Shown here piece by piece: positions 33,879-43,309 of a stretch of DNA of 64,000 nucleotides (its first letter is position 1; each line of letters opens with the position of its first letter). Made by a program: the position numbers and the translations under genes. This DNA comes from DAINBT01 sp036732785 (GTDB taxonomy: Bacteria > Planctomycetota > Phycisphaerae > Sedimentisphaerales > SM23-30), in contig CAZICK010000004.1 in assembly GCA_964537505.1 (NCBI GenBank), forward strand, positions 1 to 64,000. The letters run 5' to 3'. The notes under the pieces are model-generated. The model saw only the letters and a program-made list of their open reading frames with translations, was not told where the DNA came from and did no database searches.

Positions 33879-35219
33879 ATGTCTTATATATCGGATGTTA
33901 TGGAACTGACTTTGTTACGTAATCAGGGCGAAAGAGAGTTTCACCAGGCAGTCGAGGAGGTTCTCGACTCGCTCGGACCGGTGATCGAACACCATCCGGA
34001 GTATTATGAGCATCGGATCCTGGAGAGAATTGTCGAGCCTGAGCGTGTATTTATATTCCGTGTGCCATGGGTTGACGACAATGGGCGGGTCCAGGTCAAC
34101 CGTGGATTTCGCATCGAGATGAACAGCGCCATCGGTCCTTACAAGGGTGGGCTGCGGTTCCATCCCACGGTTAACCTGGGCATTTTGAAGTTCCTGGCAT
34201 TTGAGCAGGTTTTCAAGAACTCATTGACTACCCTTCCCATAGGCGGCGGCAAGGGCGGTTCGGATTTCGATCCGAAAGGAAAATCCGACAATGAAGTCAT
34301 GCGTTTTTGTCAGTCATTTATGACAGAACTGTGCAAGTACATCGGTCCCAATACCGACGTTCCCGCCGGAGACATCGGGGTGGGTGGTCGCGAAATTGGT
34401 TTTCTGTTCGGGCAGTACAAGCGTATTCGCAATGAGTTCACCGGCGTTCTGACCGGCAAGGGTCTGAATTGGGGCGGTTCGCTGATCCGCCCGGAAGCCA
34501 CCGGATATGGGGCGACCTATTTTGCCCAGGAAATGCTCAATACACGCAGTGATACTATCGAAGGCAAGGTCTGTACGGTTTCCGGTTCCGGTAATGTTGC
34601 CCAATACACCGTTGAAAAGGTCAATCATCTGGGTGGTAAATGCGTGACCCTGTCGGATTCTAACGGCAGCATTTACGATCCAGCCGGTATCGACGCGGAA
34701 AAACTTGCGTTTGTTATGAAACTGAAGAATGTTCGTAGGGGGCGCATCAGGGAATATGCTGAGAAATTCCCGGGGGTCGAATACCTGGAAGGCAAACGAC
34801 CATGGGCTATCAAGTGTGATTGTGCGTTTCCGAGTGCTACGCAAAACGAAATTTCACAGGCGGATGCTCAAGCCCTGGTGAACAACGGTTGTATTCTCGT
34901 TTCCGAAGGGGCAAACATGCCCACCGAGCCGGCAGGCGTTGATGTGTTTATCGAAAACGGAGTTCTCTTCGGTCCCGGTAAGGCGGCTAATGCCGGTGGT
35001 GTAGCGGTTTCCAGTCTGGAAATGGCTCAAAACGCTCAGCACATAAACTGGACCCGCGAAGAGGTCGATCATCGCCTTCAGAATATCATGAAGGCAATAC
35101 ATACACAGGCGTTCAAAGCTGCCCAGGAGTATGGCTCGCCGGGCAACTATGTGGTCGGCGCCAATATAGCCGGTTTTATCAAGGTGGCTGATGCCATGCT
35201 GGACCAGGGATTGGTATAA
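33879..35219 (+). CDS. gdhA: NADP-type glutamate dehydrogenase
   Basis: Converts 2-oxoglutarate and ammonium to glutamate. The 446-residue hexameric-type enzyme has GGGKGGSDFDPKGKSD (substrate lysine motif, about residue 125), PAGDIGVGGREIG, and the Rossmann motif VSGSGNVAQY near 230, with TEPAG toward the C-terminus. GGAGAG precedes the ATG. Its position across from nrpR fits an ammonium-assimilation gene under NrpR control. Confidence 0.95.
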   Translation: MSYISDVMELTLLRNQGEREFHQAVEEVLDSLGPVIEHHPEYYEHRILERIVEPERVFIFRVPWVDDNGRVQVNRGFRIEMNSAIGPYKGGLRFHPTVNLGILKFLAFEQVFKNSLTTLPIGGGKGGSDFDPKGKSDNEVMRFCQSFMTELCKYIGPNTDVPAGDIGVGGREIGFLFGQYKRIRNEFTGVLTGKGLNWGGSLIRPEATGYGATYFAQEMLNTRSDTIEGKVCTVSGSGNVAQYTVEKVNHLGGKCVTLSDSNGSIYDPAGIDAEKLAFVMKLKNVRRGRIREYAEKFPGVEYLEGKRPWAIKCDCAFPSATQNEISQADAQALVNNGCILVSEGANMPTEPAGVDVFIENGVLFGPGKAANAGGVAVSSLEMAQNAQHINWTREEVDHRLQNIMKAIHTQAFKAAQEYGSPGNYVVGANIAGFIKVADAMLDQGLV

Positions 35220-35301
35220 AAGGATCAGGGCCAGGCATAAAGGGCGGCATCGGATTGATATTCGCGACTAAAAATGCTGATTTGATACCGGAATTGACGT
35301 T

Positions 35302-36555
35302 TCACGATCCTTTTGACGCTGGTATATTGATAGGGATTATTTTGAAAATTTGGTCGTTTCTGCGTAGTAAGGTTGCAGAAGGAAACGTTACTTCGCCTTT
35401 GTCGATATTATTTACGAAGTCTTGTTTATCGGTTTTTAGTTGGGTTATTGCAAATTCAACCACTCCGGTTGTCGGCCCGTGTACCTGAACCGTATCCCCT
35501 ACAGTCAGGGGCTGTGAAGTAATTTGCCCGTATGCTATTTTGGTTTTTTTGTAATAGTTCAGTATTTTTCCAACATACAATTTCTTATGTGTTGCCTGGC
35601 TGCCATAGCTGGCGGACCAGTCTTGAGGCCCGGGCCTGCCGAGCAGAAAACCTTTAGAAAACCCACGGTTATAAACTTTCGCTATTTCCTCCATCAGTTC
35701 GTTCACCAGTTTTTCGCTGTAACTGCCGTCAATTACCGCATCAATCGCCCGGCGGTAGGCGTTCACTACGGTTTTGACATATTCCGGTGCCCGGCTGCGC
35801 CCTTCGATTTTGAACGCGTCGATACCGCCCTCAATGAGCTGATCGATAATCGGCAGGGTGCACAGGTCTTTAGGACTCATGACGAAACCATTGCATATTT
35901 CCAGTTCATCGCCGGTTTCAGTGTCGATGATACGGTATTCTCGACGGCACGGCTGAAGACAATCGCCGCGATTAGCTGAATGACACGACAAGAACTGTGA
36001 CATAAAGCATCGGCCGGAAACCGCGACGCATAACGCTCCGTGAACGAATGTTTCGATTTGCAGGCGGGTATTCTTTTTGATTTCTTTGATTTGTTCCAAT
36101 GAAAGTTCCCGCGCAAGGACTATTCGCTTTGCTCCCAGTTGCTCATAAAAACGCAGCGCCTCACGGTTCGAGATACTCGCCTGGGTTGAGATATGTATTG
36201 GAATGCCCAGTTTTTGCGTTTTTTGAATTACAGCAAAGTCCCAGCAGATTACCGCATCGACTTGTGCTTGTTTGACTTGTTGCAGTAGTTCATCGAGCAG
36301 TTCGAGTTCTTTATCATAGATGATGGCATTGATGGTGACATAGACCTTGATGTTTTTCCGATGGGCCTGTTGGACTATTGAGGGGAGCAGTTTCGTGCCG
36401 ATTCCTTTGGAGCTTAGCCGCATATTGACCTGGCCAAGCCCAAAATAAACGGCATCCGCCCCAGCTTCGACCGCAGCGATAAAGGACACTTCGTCTCGTA
36501 CTGGCGCCAGCAGTTCAACCGCATAGAGATTTGTATTTAACTTTCGTTTTCCCAT
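35302..36555 (-). CDS. U32 family peptidase-like protein (TrhP/RlhA-type)
   Basis: A 417-residue protein of peptidase family U32. The signature runs from ALCVAVSGRCFMSQFLSCHS into NRGDCLQPCRREY and matches proteins now linked to tRNA or rRNA hydroxylation (TrhP, RlhA) and prenoate-dependent modification. The N-terminal half is a TIM barrel (VELLAPVRDE, AGADAVYFGL); the C-terminal part is a beta-rich domain. ATG at 36555 (MGKRKLN) is preferred over a GTG ten codons upstream. Substrate cannot be told here. Confidence 0.82.
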   Translation of the reverse strand: MGKRKLNTNLYAVELLAPVRDEVSFIAAVEAGADAVYFGLGQVNMRLSSKGIGTKLLPSIVQQAHRKNIKVYVTINAIIYDKELELLDELLQQVKQAQVDAVICWDFAVIQKTQKLGIPIHISTQASISNREALRFYEQLGAKRIVLARELSLEQIKEIKKNTRLQIETFVHGALCVAVSGRCFMSQFLSCHSANRGDCLQPCRREYRIIDTETGDELEICNGFVMSPKDLCTLPIIDQLIEGGIDAFKIEGRSRAPEYVKTVVNAYRRAIDAVIDGSYSEKLVNELMEEIAKVYNRGFSKGFLLGRPGPQDWSASYGSQATHKKLYVGKILNYYKKTKIAYGQITSQPLTVGDTVQVHGPTTGVVEFAITQLKTDKQDFVNNIDKGEVTFPSATLLRRNDQIFKIIPINIPASKGS

Positions 36556-36612
36556 TGAGTCAGCATAACACCATCGGCTTAACACAGTAACTTAGCGTAC
36601 CGTTGGCACCCG

Positions 36613-36636
36613 GTCCGGCGAAAGCCGGCAATTCGG
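36613..36636. repeat. dispersed hairpin element copy
   Basis: GGTCCGGCGAAAGCCGGCAA, a CCGGC-GAAA-GCCGG hairpin. It is related to 18761-18783 and, inverted, to 5559-5583. Confidence 0.5.
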
Positions 36637-36639
36637 CCA

Positions 36640-36903
36640 TTAATTGCCGTTGGCCCGTTCCATTTCGCGCAGGGCCTGATCGATACTCGCGATGGCATTA
36701 TTGGCCGCGGCGATGGCCTTACGCATTGCTTCAAGCCCTTGCTGACGCAGTTGAATATTGGCCTTTGGTTGTTGGGAATCGGGGTTTTCCTGGCAGATCC
36801 GTTGATATTCGGCCAGCAATTGATCGCGCAGCGACTCGGCCTGGTCCCGTGCGTGGCGAATTTCGATGAGATTGTTCTGAATTTCTTTGAAAGATCGCGA
36901 CAT
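36640..36903 (-). CDS. small coiled-coil protein, 87 aa
   Basis: An almost wholly helical, Gln-, Glu- and Ala-rich product (IRHARDQAESLRDQLLAEYQ, LRQQGLEAMRKAIAAANN) with heptad-like spacing, so probably an oligomeric coiled coil. GGGCGG lies before the ATG. No family is recognised. It is on the same strand as the diguanylate cyclase and U32 genes, which suggests but does not show cotranscription. Confidence 0.5.
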   Translation of the reverse strand: MSRSFKEIQNNLIEIRHARDQAESLRDQLLAEYQRICQENPDSQQPKANIQLRQQGLEAMRKAIAAANNAIASIDQALREMERANGN

Positions 36904-37032
36904 TTAACCGCCCATATATGGTATTGGCTCCATGTTTCACTGTTCTGACAAAAAATCGCTTTTAAGCATTCGACATCATTATACTCATACCGAATGAAAA
37001 TACCAGGTGATATACCAATAGGGCAAAACTAC

Positions 37033-37212
37033 AGGGAACCTCTAAAAATTCATTTTTACTACGAACGGCTGCAATTTCCGTCAGCATCGTTATCGGCCAA
37101 AAATCGTCCTCAACGTAGTTACAACTACGCCTGCGGCGATTTTTGACCTCTGCCTCGCTGACGAAAATTTCGCTCGTTCTCGTGACAAAAGCAATTTTTA
37201 GAGGCTCCCTAC
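37033..37212. mobile_element. MITE-like element with AGGGARCCTC ends
   Basis: Left end AGGGAACCTCTAAAAATT and right end, inverted, AGGGAGCCTCTAAAAATT, 180 bp in all. Flanks read CTACAG on both sides. It inserted 3-4 bp after the stop of the diguanylate cyclase gene and carries no ORF. The inner part is GC-rich with CGTAGTT / AACTACG pairs. Confidence 0.65.
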
Positions 37213-37214
37213 AG

Positions 37215-38717
37215 TTAGTTTTCACATATATGTACGCGGTTCTTGCCGGTGCTTTTCGCCTCGAACATGGCGGTATCGGATTCCTGCATAAATTTTTCGA
37301 CCGAGATGTTTCCGTGGTATTGCCCCAATCCGATACTGACCGAGACATTCAATTGTTGATTTTCGAAACGTACCGGATTGTCAGAGATCACACTTACCAT
37401 ACGTTCAGCCACGTGCATGGCATCGGAAAGACTGGTATTTGGCAGAATAATAGCAAATTCATCGCCGCCGTAGCGGGCCGCCACATCGGTATCACGAATG
37501 CACTCGATAATCTTTTTCGTTACGTGCATCAATACCGCGTCCCCGGCCAAATGCCCATGTTGATCGTTAATCTGCTTGAGGTTGTCCATATCCATCATCA
37601 ACAACGACAGGTTGTTTCCATAACGCCTGGTACGGTGGACTTCCTTATCGAGCAGATTATAGAAAGCATGGTGGTTCAACAAATTGGTCATACTGTCCAT
37701 TTGGGTTTGTTTTTGCACTTCCTCGTACAGTTCAATATTTGACATTGCCGAGCCGATCATCTCGCATAACAATTGCACAGGAGGTAAATCACGGTCGTGG
37801 TCGAACGACGGACTGTCAATCTTGTCGGCCAGATTAAGTACCCCCAAAATTTTCTCACCGCTTAACAGGGGAGCTATTATACAACTATTGGACCTGTAGT
37901 TACGCGAGAACACCCGTGCTACGGAAGTTTCTTCCGATACTTCCCATTCGGCGAAATCCTTGACCAGAAGCAGCTTCTTTTGCCGTATTGCCAGAATCAT
38001 AGGGGTAAGATGTTCTCGCAGAGCCACCGTCCGGGCTATCATATAAGGATGATTGTGTCGAAGCAGGTGCAATACCTCTTTACTGGTGTCATACGTATAG
38101 AGCGAAGAAAATTTTGCCGAAATCAGTTTTGGAATCTGATTCACACAAACAGAAGCGATTATATCCATGTCCAGACAATTGATCCGACGGGAAAGCTGGC
38201 TGATCTTGTTGATTGTCTCGAGCACTTCCTCCTGTACATGCAAATCCGAACCCACCTGATTGAGCTGCTTCTGCAGGCTGGCTATCTGACGTGAAAATTG
38301 CTGGTTTTTCTTTTTTAGTTCATGGGTGTTTTCTTTGCTGTTGGGTTCCCGCCTGGATTGGATATGGTCAAGGTAGAAACCGATTTTTTTCTGCAAAAAT
38401 CGTTCGCTGATCGTTTTGACCAGTATATCTTCATATTCCTGCCCAATATTTTCCGAAATCAGTGAGGTTTCCCTGGTATCACTTATCGCCATTACCAGCA
38501 TGGCCGATTGCAATTGGGGCGATATTTCGTCTTTTCCACCACCCAATACGCCTTCGTCAACAATCGCCAGCAAATTTTCGGGAAAAGAGATATTTCTGTC
38601 TCTTATTTCCTTCGGAGTGATCCTCCGGTACGAAATTTTTAGGGCCTCGGAGATACGAGAAAGGGACCCGTCGAACGACTGATCGTTACCGACATATAAT
38701 AGCTGCGATTCCGCCAT
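37215..38717 (-). CDS. GAF-GGDEF diguanylate cyclase
   Basis: Makes cyclic di-GMP from two GTP. The 500-residue cytoplasmic protein has an N-terminal receiver-like region without a clear phosphoacceptor, a coiled coil (about 115-175), a GAF domain (about 180-330), and a C-terminal GGDEF domain. The intact active site GGDEF is at 417-421, and an RDTD inhibitory-site RxxD lies five residues before it. It sits between flagellar blocks, so it probably tunes motility. The ATG precedes MAESQLLYVGND; no strong promoter was found. Confidence 0.88.
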   Translation of the reverse strand: MAESQLLYVGNDQSFDGSLSRISEALKISYRRITPKEIRDRNISFPENLLAIVDEGVLGGGKDEISPQLQSAMLVMAISDTRETSLISENIGQEYEDILVKTISERFLQKKIGFYLDHIQSRREPNSKENTHELKKKNQQFSRQIASLQKQLNQVGSDLHVQEEVLETINKISQLSRRINCLDMDIIASVCVNQIPKLISAKFSSLYTYDTSKEVLHLLRHNHPYMIARTVALREHLTPMILAIRQKKLLLVKDFAEWEVSEETSVARVFSRNYRSNSCIIAPLLSGEKILGVLNLADKIDSPSFDHDRDLPPVQLLCEMIGSAMSNIELYEEVQKQTQMDSMTNLLNHHAFYNLLDKEVHRTRRYGNNLSLLMMDMDNLKQINDQHGHLAGDAVLMHVTKKIIECIRDTDVAARYGGDEFAIILPNTSLSDAMHVAERMVSVISDNPVRFENQQLNVSVSIGLGQYHGNISVEKFMQESDTAMFEAKSTGKNRVHICEN

Positions 38718-38858
38718 ATTGTATATTGCCTAAAACAAAACCCTGTATGTTGTGCCATCTACTCTCACACCGTTTGTTGCGATCAGTAGTCTCAACGGGT
38801 CTATCGGCAAGAATTATCGATGAATTTTGAAAAAATGGGGAAAAATTAAAGAAAATGT

Positions 38859-38887
38859 TTGACAGAGTCTGATCTATACTGTATTTT
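38859..38887 (+). promoter_or_regulatory. sigma-70-type promoter of the MerR-like gene
   Basis: TTGACA (38859-38864), 17-bp spacer and TATTTT (38882-38887), 53 bp before the ATG at 38940. Confidence 0.6.
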
Positions 38888-38939
38888 ATAAAATGTAAAA
38901 TATAGTTTGGTTATAAGGCTTTTATGGAAATGTTCGCAA

Positions 38940-39299
38940 ATGGGCGATTTGACACAAAGATTACGAGATAATCCTCCGGTAAAACGGTTTCGTATCGGAG
39001 AAGTGGTTCGGTTCAGTGGGTTGTCGAGACAGACGGTGCATAATTATACGATTATGGGGTTGATTTGCGAAGATGAACGCACGGAAGGCGGCCATCGCCT
39101 TTATTCCGAATCAGTTTTCTATACTCTCGCACGCATCGAACGACTCAGGGCAACCTGTACCCTTCGCGAAATTCGCTCAATATTAGATCGTGAAAGGATG
39201 GAGCGGAACTCTCTGGTTTTAGATTCACCCCGGAAGTCCTTTTCCGGCCAATCCGGTCAACAGACAGGACTTTTACAGGACGGTCATCAGGCAGTTTAA
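38940..39299 (+). CDS. MerR-family transcriptional regulator
   Basis: A 119-residue protein with a MerR-type winged HTH (FRIGEVVRFSGLSRQTVHNY, TEGGHRLYSESVF) and a short coiled-coil region (LRATCTLREIRSILDRERM). The C-terminal tail is Ser- and Gln-rich and lacks a ligand domain, so it may sense nothing by itself. Its ATG (MGDLTQRLRD) follows a good promoter. Position before the flagellar TPR-kinase cluster suggests a motility link; that is inference. Confidence 0.75.
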   Translation: MGDLTQRLRDNPPVKRFRIGEVVRFSGLSRQTVHNYTIMGLICEDERTEGGHRLYSESVFYTLARIERLRATCTLREIRSILDRERMERNSLVLDSPRKSFSGQSGQQTGLLQDGHQAV

Positions 39300-39416
39300 T
39301 CCAAATACAAGAACAGGAGAAACAAGCTTTTTGAAAGCCGTAGTTAATTCAAACTAATTTATAGTACCGAAAAGACCCCACAGTCGCCGTTGCGGTGTAA
39401 GGCCGTAGTTAAATAA

Positions 39417-41879
39417 ATGGAAGAATCGCCGGAATCAAAATTGACCCTCCGCCAGGCGGTATCCCGGCAGTGGCAGATTCCACTGTTTGTGTTCTCGTTG
39501 TTGGCATTTGGCTTGGTATTGCTGCAGATGCGGCCGCGATCAGAGCCGTTTAGCTTTGACAAGCAGTACGAGGATCTGCAGCATTTGGCCCAGGAGAATC
39601 GTTATCAGGATTTCTACGAATCGGCCGAACAACTGAGGCTCTCGGCCGAGAACGAGTCTCAACTGGGTAAAGTCCATGGTCTTGCCGCTCAAACTCGAGT
39701 TAAGGAACTCCGAGGCCGCCACGAACTGGGCCTGGAACCTTACCAGGGACGCGGTGTTCAGGCCAATTACGAGAGCATAATCAAAGATTATCGGGAGGCC
39801 TTACGCCGCGACCGGCCCGACCCAAACAGCCCGGAGGCTGTCTGCGTTTTTCGAGATTTAGGTCTGGCTTACTGGGGACTCAACGATGCGGAAAAAGCCA
39901 TCAACATGCAAAAACGAGCTATTGCGCTGAGCGAGACCTTCGATTCCTCTCTCCATCGCTCTCTGGTGCGGATGTATTTGATCGCTCGTCCCAAGGGGTA
40001 TCTCGATAAGTGTTTGTCGCTGTTGGACAAGATATTAAGCAGTGTTGAATCTGGTTCGGACGATAAAGCCTGGGCTTTTGTGCGTAAAGCGGGCGTTCTG
40101 ATTGCTCAGGGAAAAGAAGATCAGACCCTGGCCATGCTCGACGCTGCGGATGAAACCTTTCGCAATTCTATTTATGGTGATGAGCTGGAGTTGCTTCGCG
40201 GACGGGCTTTGCGACATGCAGGCAAAGGCGATCAGGCAGATCTGATCTTACGCGAACTTATACGCACTATGACAGATCGGGGGGATATTTATGCCCAGGT
40301 TGCATTGGAACTGGGCAAAATCAATTATGAGCAATATCGTGACCACGATGCCAGGGAATTTTATAAGCAAGTGGTGGAAACACAACTCGGTAAGGATTGG
40401 TATGTGGCGGGCAACTGGGGGTTGGCTCAATGTGCTGCAATGCAGCATCGCTACGATGAAGCGACAAGCCTTTATCAGGAAGTCGTTGACCTTCTCAAAG
40501 ACAATCCTCTCAATGGTGCTGTTGAAATTCAGGATGTGCAAAACAGCCTTATTACTCTGTCGGAACAGTTGACCCTTCTTAAACAATACGATTTAGCCCT
40601 GCCGTTTCTCGAAATAGAGCAGCAAATTGCTGAGGAGGACGATTTGCAGGCTGCCAACCGATTTGCACGGATACATTATCGTCTGGCTATGCAGTTGTCC
40701 GAGCAGATAGATCAGGGTGCCAACACCCTCTCCGAGACTGCGACCGAAGCCGCTCAAACCGAACAACTTTGGTTCCAGCAGCGGGAAAAGCTGAAAAACT
40801 CGCATTTCGAACAAGCTGCAAAGCAATTCTTGCGTGTGGCTGAACTGACCACTATGAGCAATGATGAATTATATGGCGACAGCCTTTGGCTCTCGGCGAT
40901 CTGCTATGACAGAGCCGGTAACGCCCTTAGTGCCATCGATGCCTGGCAGAGGTTTACCGGGCGACGTGAAAGCAAATCCCGATGGCCGCAGGCTATGTTC
41001 CATCTGGCCCAGGCTTATCAGGCAATCGGTGATTTTGACAGTGCCATTGCCAACTATAAAATACTGCGCCTGGAAAAACCTCATTCTCCCGCTGCTTTTG
41101 AAAGTGTAGTGCCTATGGCTCGGTGCTATCTGTCCAAAGAACCGAGCGAACGCGATGAGGCCAAAACTCTGTTGCTCTCGGTTCTCAAAGATCCCGCTCA
41201 GACTCCAGGATCAAACACTTTTCGCCGCGTAGTGTTTGAATTGGGACAACTGTATTATAACGATCAAAAGTATGTTGAGGCCATAAATACTCTCAATACG
41301 GCGATTGCACGTTATCCGGATGACCCGGGTTTGGGGAAATATATGTTTCTGGTAGGCGATTCTTATAGAAAAAGTGGCTTGGCGCTGGACGCGAAACCGG
41401 CTGAACTGTCCGATGATCCCACTACTGTCGCAAATTACGATAATACCTCCAGCCACAAAAGCGAATATCTGGAAAGCGCGCTTGATTATTTCAGGCAGGC
41501 GATAGATTTCTACGAAAACATCCCACAAGAACGACGTGATCGGCATAAAAAAATACTGGACGATCTGTATTTACGACATAGCAGGATGTGTTACGCAGAT
41601 TGTCTGTACGATTTGGCCCGATACAATGACGCCGTGGTGTCATACGAAGGAATTGTGTTGCAGTATCAACTCACACCGACAGCGCTAATGGCTTTTACCC
41701 AAATAATCAACTGCTATGTCAAGCTGGGCGAATCCGCAGAGGCCGCCTCCACTAACAGCAGAGCTATTTGGCAGTTAACGAAAATGCCCGATTCGGCACT
41801 GGCCGATTCGACGCTGCAACGTACGCGCGAACAATGGGAACAATGGTTCGACTGGACGGAAAAATCAGGTTTGTGGTGA
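39417..41879 (+). CDS. membrane-anchored TPR-repeat protein
   Basis: An 820-residue protein with a single N-terminal transmembrane helix (about 20-37, QIPLFVFSLLAFGLVLLQ) and many tetratricopeptide repeats in the periplasmic or outer face (examples near residues 150, 260, 320, 490, 540, 610). TPR proteins scaffold complexes, and here it opens a set with a FlgN-like chaperone and a flagellar two-component pair, so a role in motor assembly or placement is possible. No enzymatic domain is seen. Confidence 0.75.
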   Translation: MEESPESKLTLRQAVSRQWQIPLFVFSLLAFGLVLLQMRPRSEPFSFDKQYEDLQHLAQENRYQDFYESAEQLRLSAENESQLGKVHGLAAQTRVKELRGRHELGLEPYQGRGVQANYESIIKDYREALRRDRPDPNSPEAVCVFRDLGLAYWGLNDAEKAINMQKRAIALSETFDSSLHRSLVRMYLIARPKGYLDKCLSLLDKILSSVESGSDDKAWAFVRKAGVLIAQGKEDQTLAMLDAADETFRNSIYGDELELLRGRALRHAGKGDQADLILRELIRTMTDRGDIYAQVALELGKINYEQYRDHDAREFYKQVVETQLGKDWYVAGNWGLAQCAAMQHRYDEATSLYQEVVDLLKDNPLNGAVEIQDVQNSLITLSEQLTLLKQYDLALPFLEIEQQIAEEDDLQAANRFARIHYRLAMQLSEQIDQGANTLSETATEAAQTEQLWFQQREKLKNSHFEQAAKQFLRVAELTTMSNDELYGDSLWLSAICYDRAGNALSAIDAWQRFTGRRESKSRWPQAMFHLAQAYQAIGDFDSAIANYKILRLEKPHSPAAFESVVPMARCYLSKEPSERDEAKTLLLSVLKDPAQTPGSNTFRRVVFELGQLYYNDQKYVEAINTLNTAIARYPDDPGLGKYMFLVGDSYRKSGLALDAKPAELSDDPTTVANYDNTSSHKSEYLESALDYFRQAIDFYENIPQERRDRHKKILDDLYLRHSRMCYADCLYDLARYNDAVVSYEGIVLQYQLTPTALMAFTQIINCYVKLGESAEAASTNSRAIWQLTKMPDSALADSTLQRTREQWEQWFDWTEKSGLW

Positions 41880-41898
41880 AATTAGCAAGGAAAATAAA

Positions 41899-42366
41899 AT
41901 GACAGGCTCTCAAACAACAGATATTGGCGGGAAATTGATTGAACTGCTCACCCAGCAGAGCCTCTTGTATCGGCAGTTACAGGAACTGGCGCAAAAACAA
42001 ACCGACCTGGTGAACGGCAGCGATCCGGAAATGCTGCTGAAAATACTGGCGGCCAGACAACGATTGATAGATCGGCTCGCGGCCGTCGATCGGCAGCTTC
42101 AACCTATCAGGGACGATTGGACAACGGTTTCCCAATCGCTCAGTCCCTCCCAACGGCATGAAGCTCAACATCTTATTGACAGTGTTCAACAGACACTTGG
42201 TGAAATTCTGGCGCGAGATGAAAAGGATTTTAATACGCTAAACTCTCAAAAACAAAAAGTGTCCGGCGAGATCCGCAATGTCGCCGCCGGAAAACGCGTA
42301 AATCAGGCTTATGCCCAAAACGGCACTGCCGCGAAAAACCGCTTTGTGGATACAAAGAGTGAATGA
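41899..42366 (+). CDS. FlgN-like flagellar chaperone
   Basis: A 155-residue helical protein (LIELLTQQSLLYRQLQELAQ) with a FlgN/FliT-like pattern: long N-terminal helix, central LLKILAARQRLIDRLAAVDR, and a loop-rich tail. It is the second FlgN-like gene in the window besides 14245. It follows the TPR gene by 19 bp and precedes the kinase by 14 bp, so these genes form one operon. Confidence 0.65.
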   Translation: MTGSQTTDIGGKLIELLTQQSLLYRQLQELAQKQTDLVNGSDPEMLLKILAARQRLIDRLAAVDRQLQPIRDDWTTVSQSLSPSQRHEAQHLIDSVQQTLGEILARDEKDFNTLNSQKQKVSGEIRNVAAGKRVNQAYAQNGTAAKNRFVDTKSE

Positions 42367-42380
42367 GAGGAACGGAATAG

Positions 42381-43238
42381 ATGGAAAAAGTATCTTCAAC
42401 TGAAAATCCACAATTGGCTCGGACTTCGGCCGAGGCCGTCGAGCAGTTGTCTTCGATATTTGAAGCTTATAACCAAACCACTGATCGGCTGCACAGCTCT
42501 TATCAACAGCTCAAAGAGGAAGTGGTACGCTTACGACAGGAGTTGAAACAGAAAAACGAACAGCTCGAACGCAAAAGCCGACTGGCCGCCTTGGGCGAAA
42601 TGACCGCGGGCATAGCTCACGAAATTCGCAATCCGCTCGGAGCCATGCAATTATACACTTCCTTGTTGGAGAGCGAGCTGAAGGATCGGCAAGTTCGTTC
42701 ACAGTGGGTCCACAAAATCACCAAGGGCGTATGCACGCTGGATACGATTGTTACCGATATGCTCGCCTTTACGCAGGATCAGGTTTGCGAGAAGACCGAG
42801 GTCAATTTCGGCGCCTTGATGACCGAAGTTATGGACTACGCCCGTCCTCAGATCAAAAGTGAAAAAATCAAGATAGACCTTACTAATGTTGCCGCCGATC
42901 TGGTTGTTAATCTCGATATTAACATGATGAGGCGGGTTTTTCTTAATCTGCTGCTGAATGCCATCAGTGCCGTGGGTGATCAGGGACGCATTACCATCGA
43001 AGCCGCCCAATGCCGCAACAACCCTCATTTTAATGTTCGTATATGTGTCAGCGATACCGGCTGCGGTATCCAAGCCGAAACTATGAACAAAATATTCGAC
43101 CCGTTTTTCACCACTAAAGACTCGGGAACCGGTTTAGGACTGGCGATTGTCCATCGCCTGGTTGAATGTCACGGCGGCATTGTCACGGCCGCAAACAACG
43201 AAGGACCCGGTGCAACGTTTACGATATTATTACCTTAG
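42381..43238 (+). CDS. flagellar sensor histidine kinase (FlrB/AtoS-like)
   Basis: A 285-residue cytoplasmic kinase. An N-terminal coiled coil (about 20-65) is followed by the HisKA dimerisation helix with H80 in AHEIRNPLGAMQLY and an HATPase domain with DTGCGIQAE and GTGLGLAIVHRLVECHGG. It has no transmembrane helix or PAS sensor, so the input is probably a protein partner through the coiled coil. It sits 71 bp before the sigma-54 regulator gene, forming the pair that should drive the flagellar sigma-54 promoters. Confidence 0.87.
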   Translation: MEKVSSTENPQLARTSAEAVEQLSSIFEAYNQTTDRLHSSYQQLKEEVVRLRQELKQKNEQLERKSRLAALGEMTAGIAHEIRNPLGAMQLYTSLLESELKDRQVRSQWVHKITKGVCTLDTIVTDMLAFTQDQVCEKTEVNFGALMTEVMDYARPQIKSEKIKIDLTNVAADLVVNLDINMMRRVFLNLLLNAISAVGDQGRITIEAAQCRNNPHFNVRICVSDTGCGIQAETMNKIFDPFFTTKDSGTGLGLAIVHRLVECHGGIVTAANNEGPGATFTILLP

Positions 43239-43309
43239 CCAACTTTCTCACGTAGGCTATCAAGTGGAGATCAGGTGACTGCAGTAGTGATTTTGGAAGG
43301 AATAAGAGG

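Noticed and set aside
38735..38755. TGGCACAACAT on the minus strand before the diguanylate cyclase
   Set aside because: Good -24 half but no TTGC at the correct distance.
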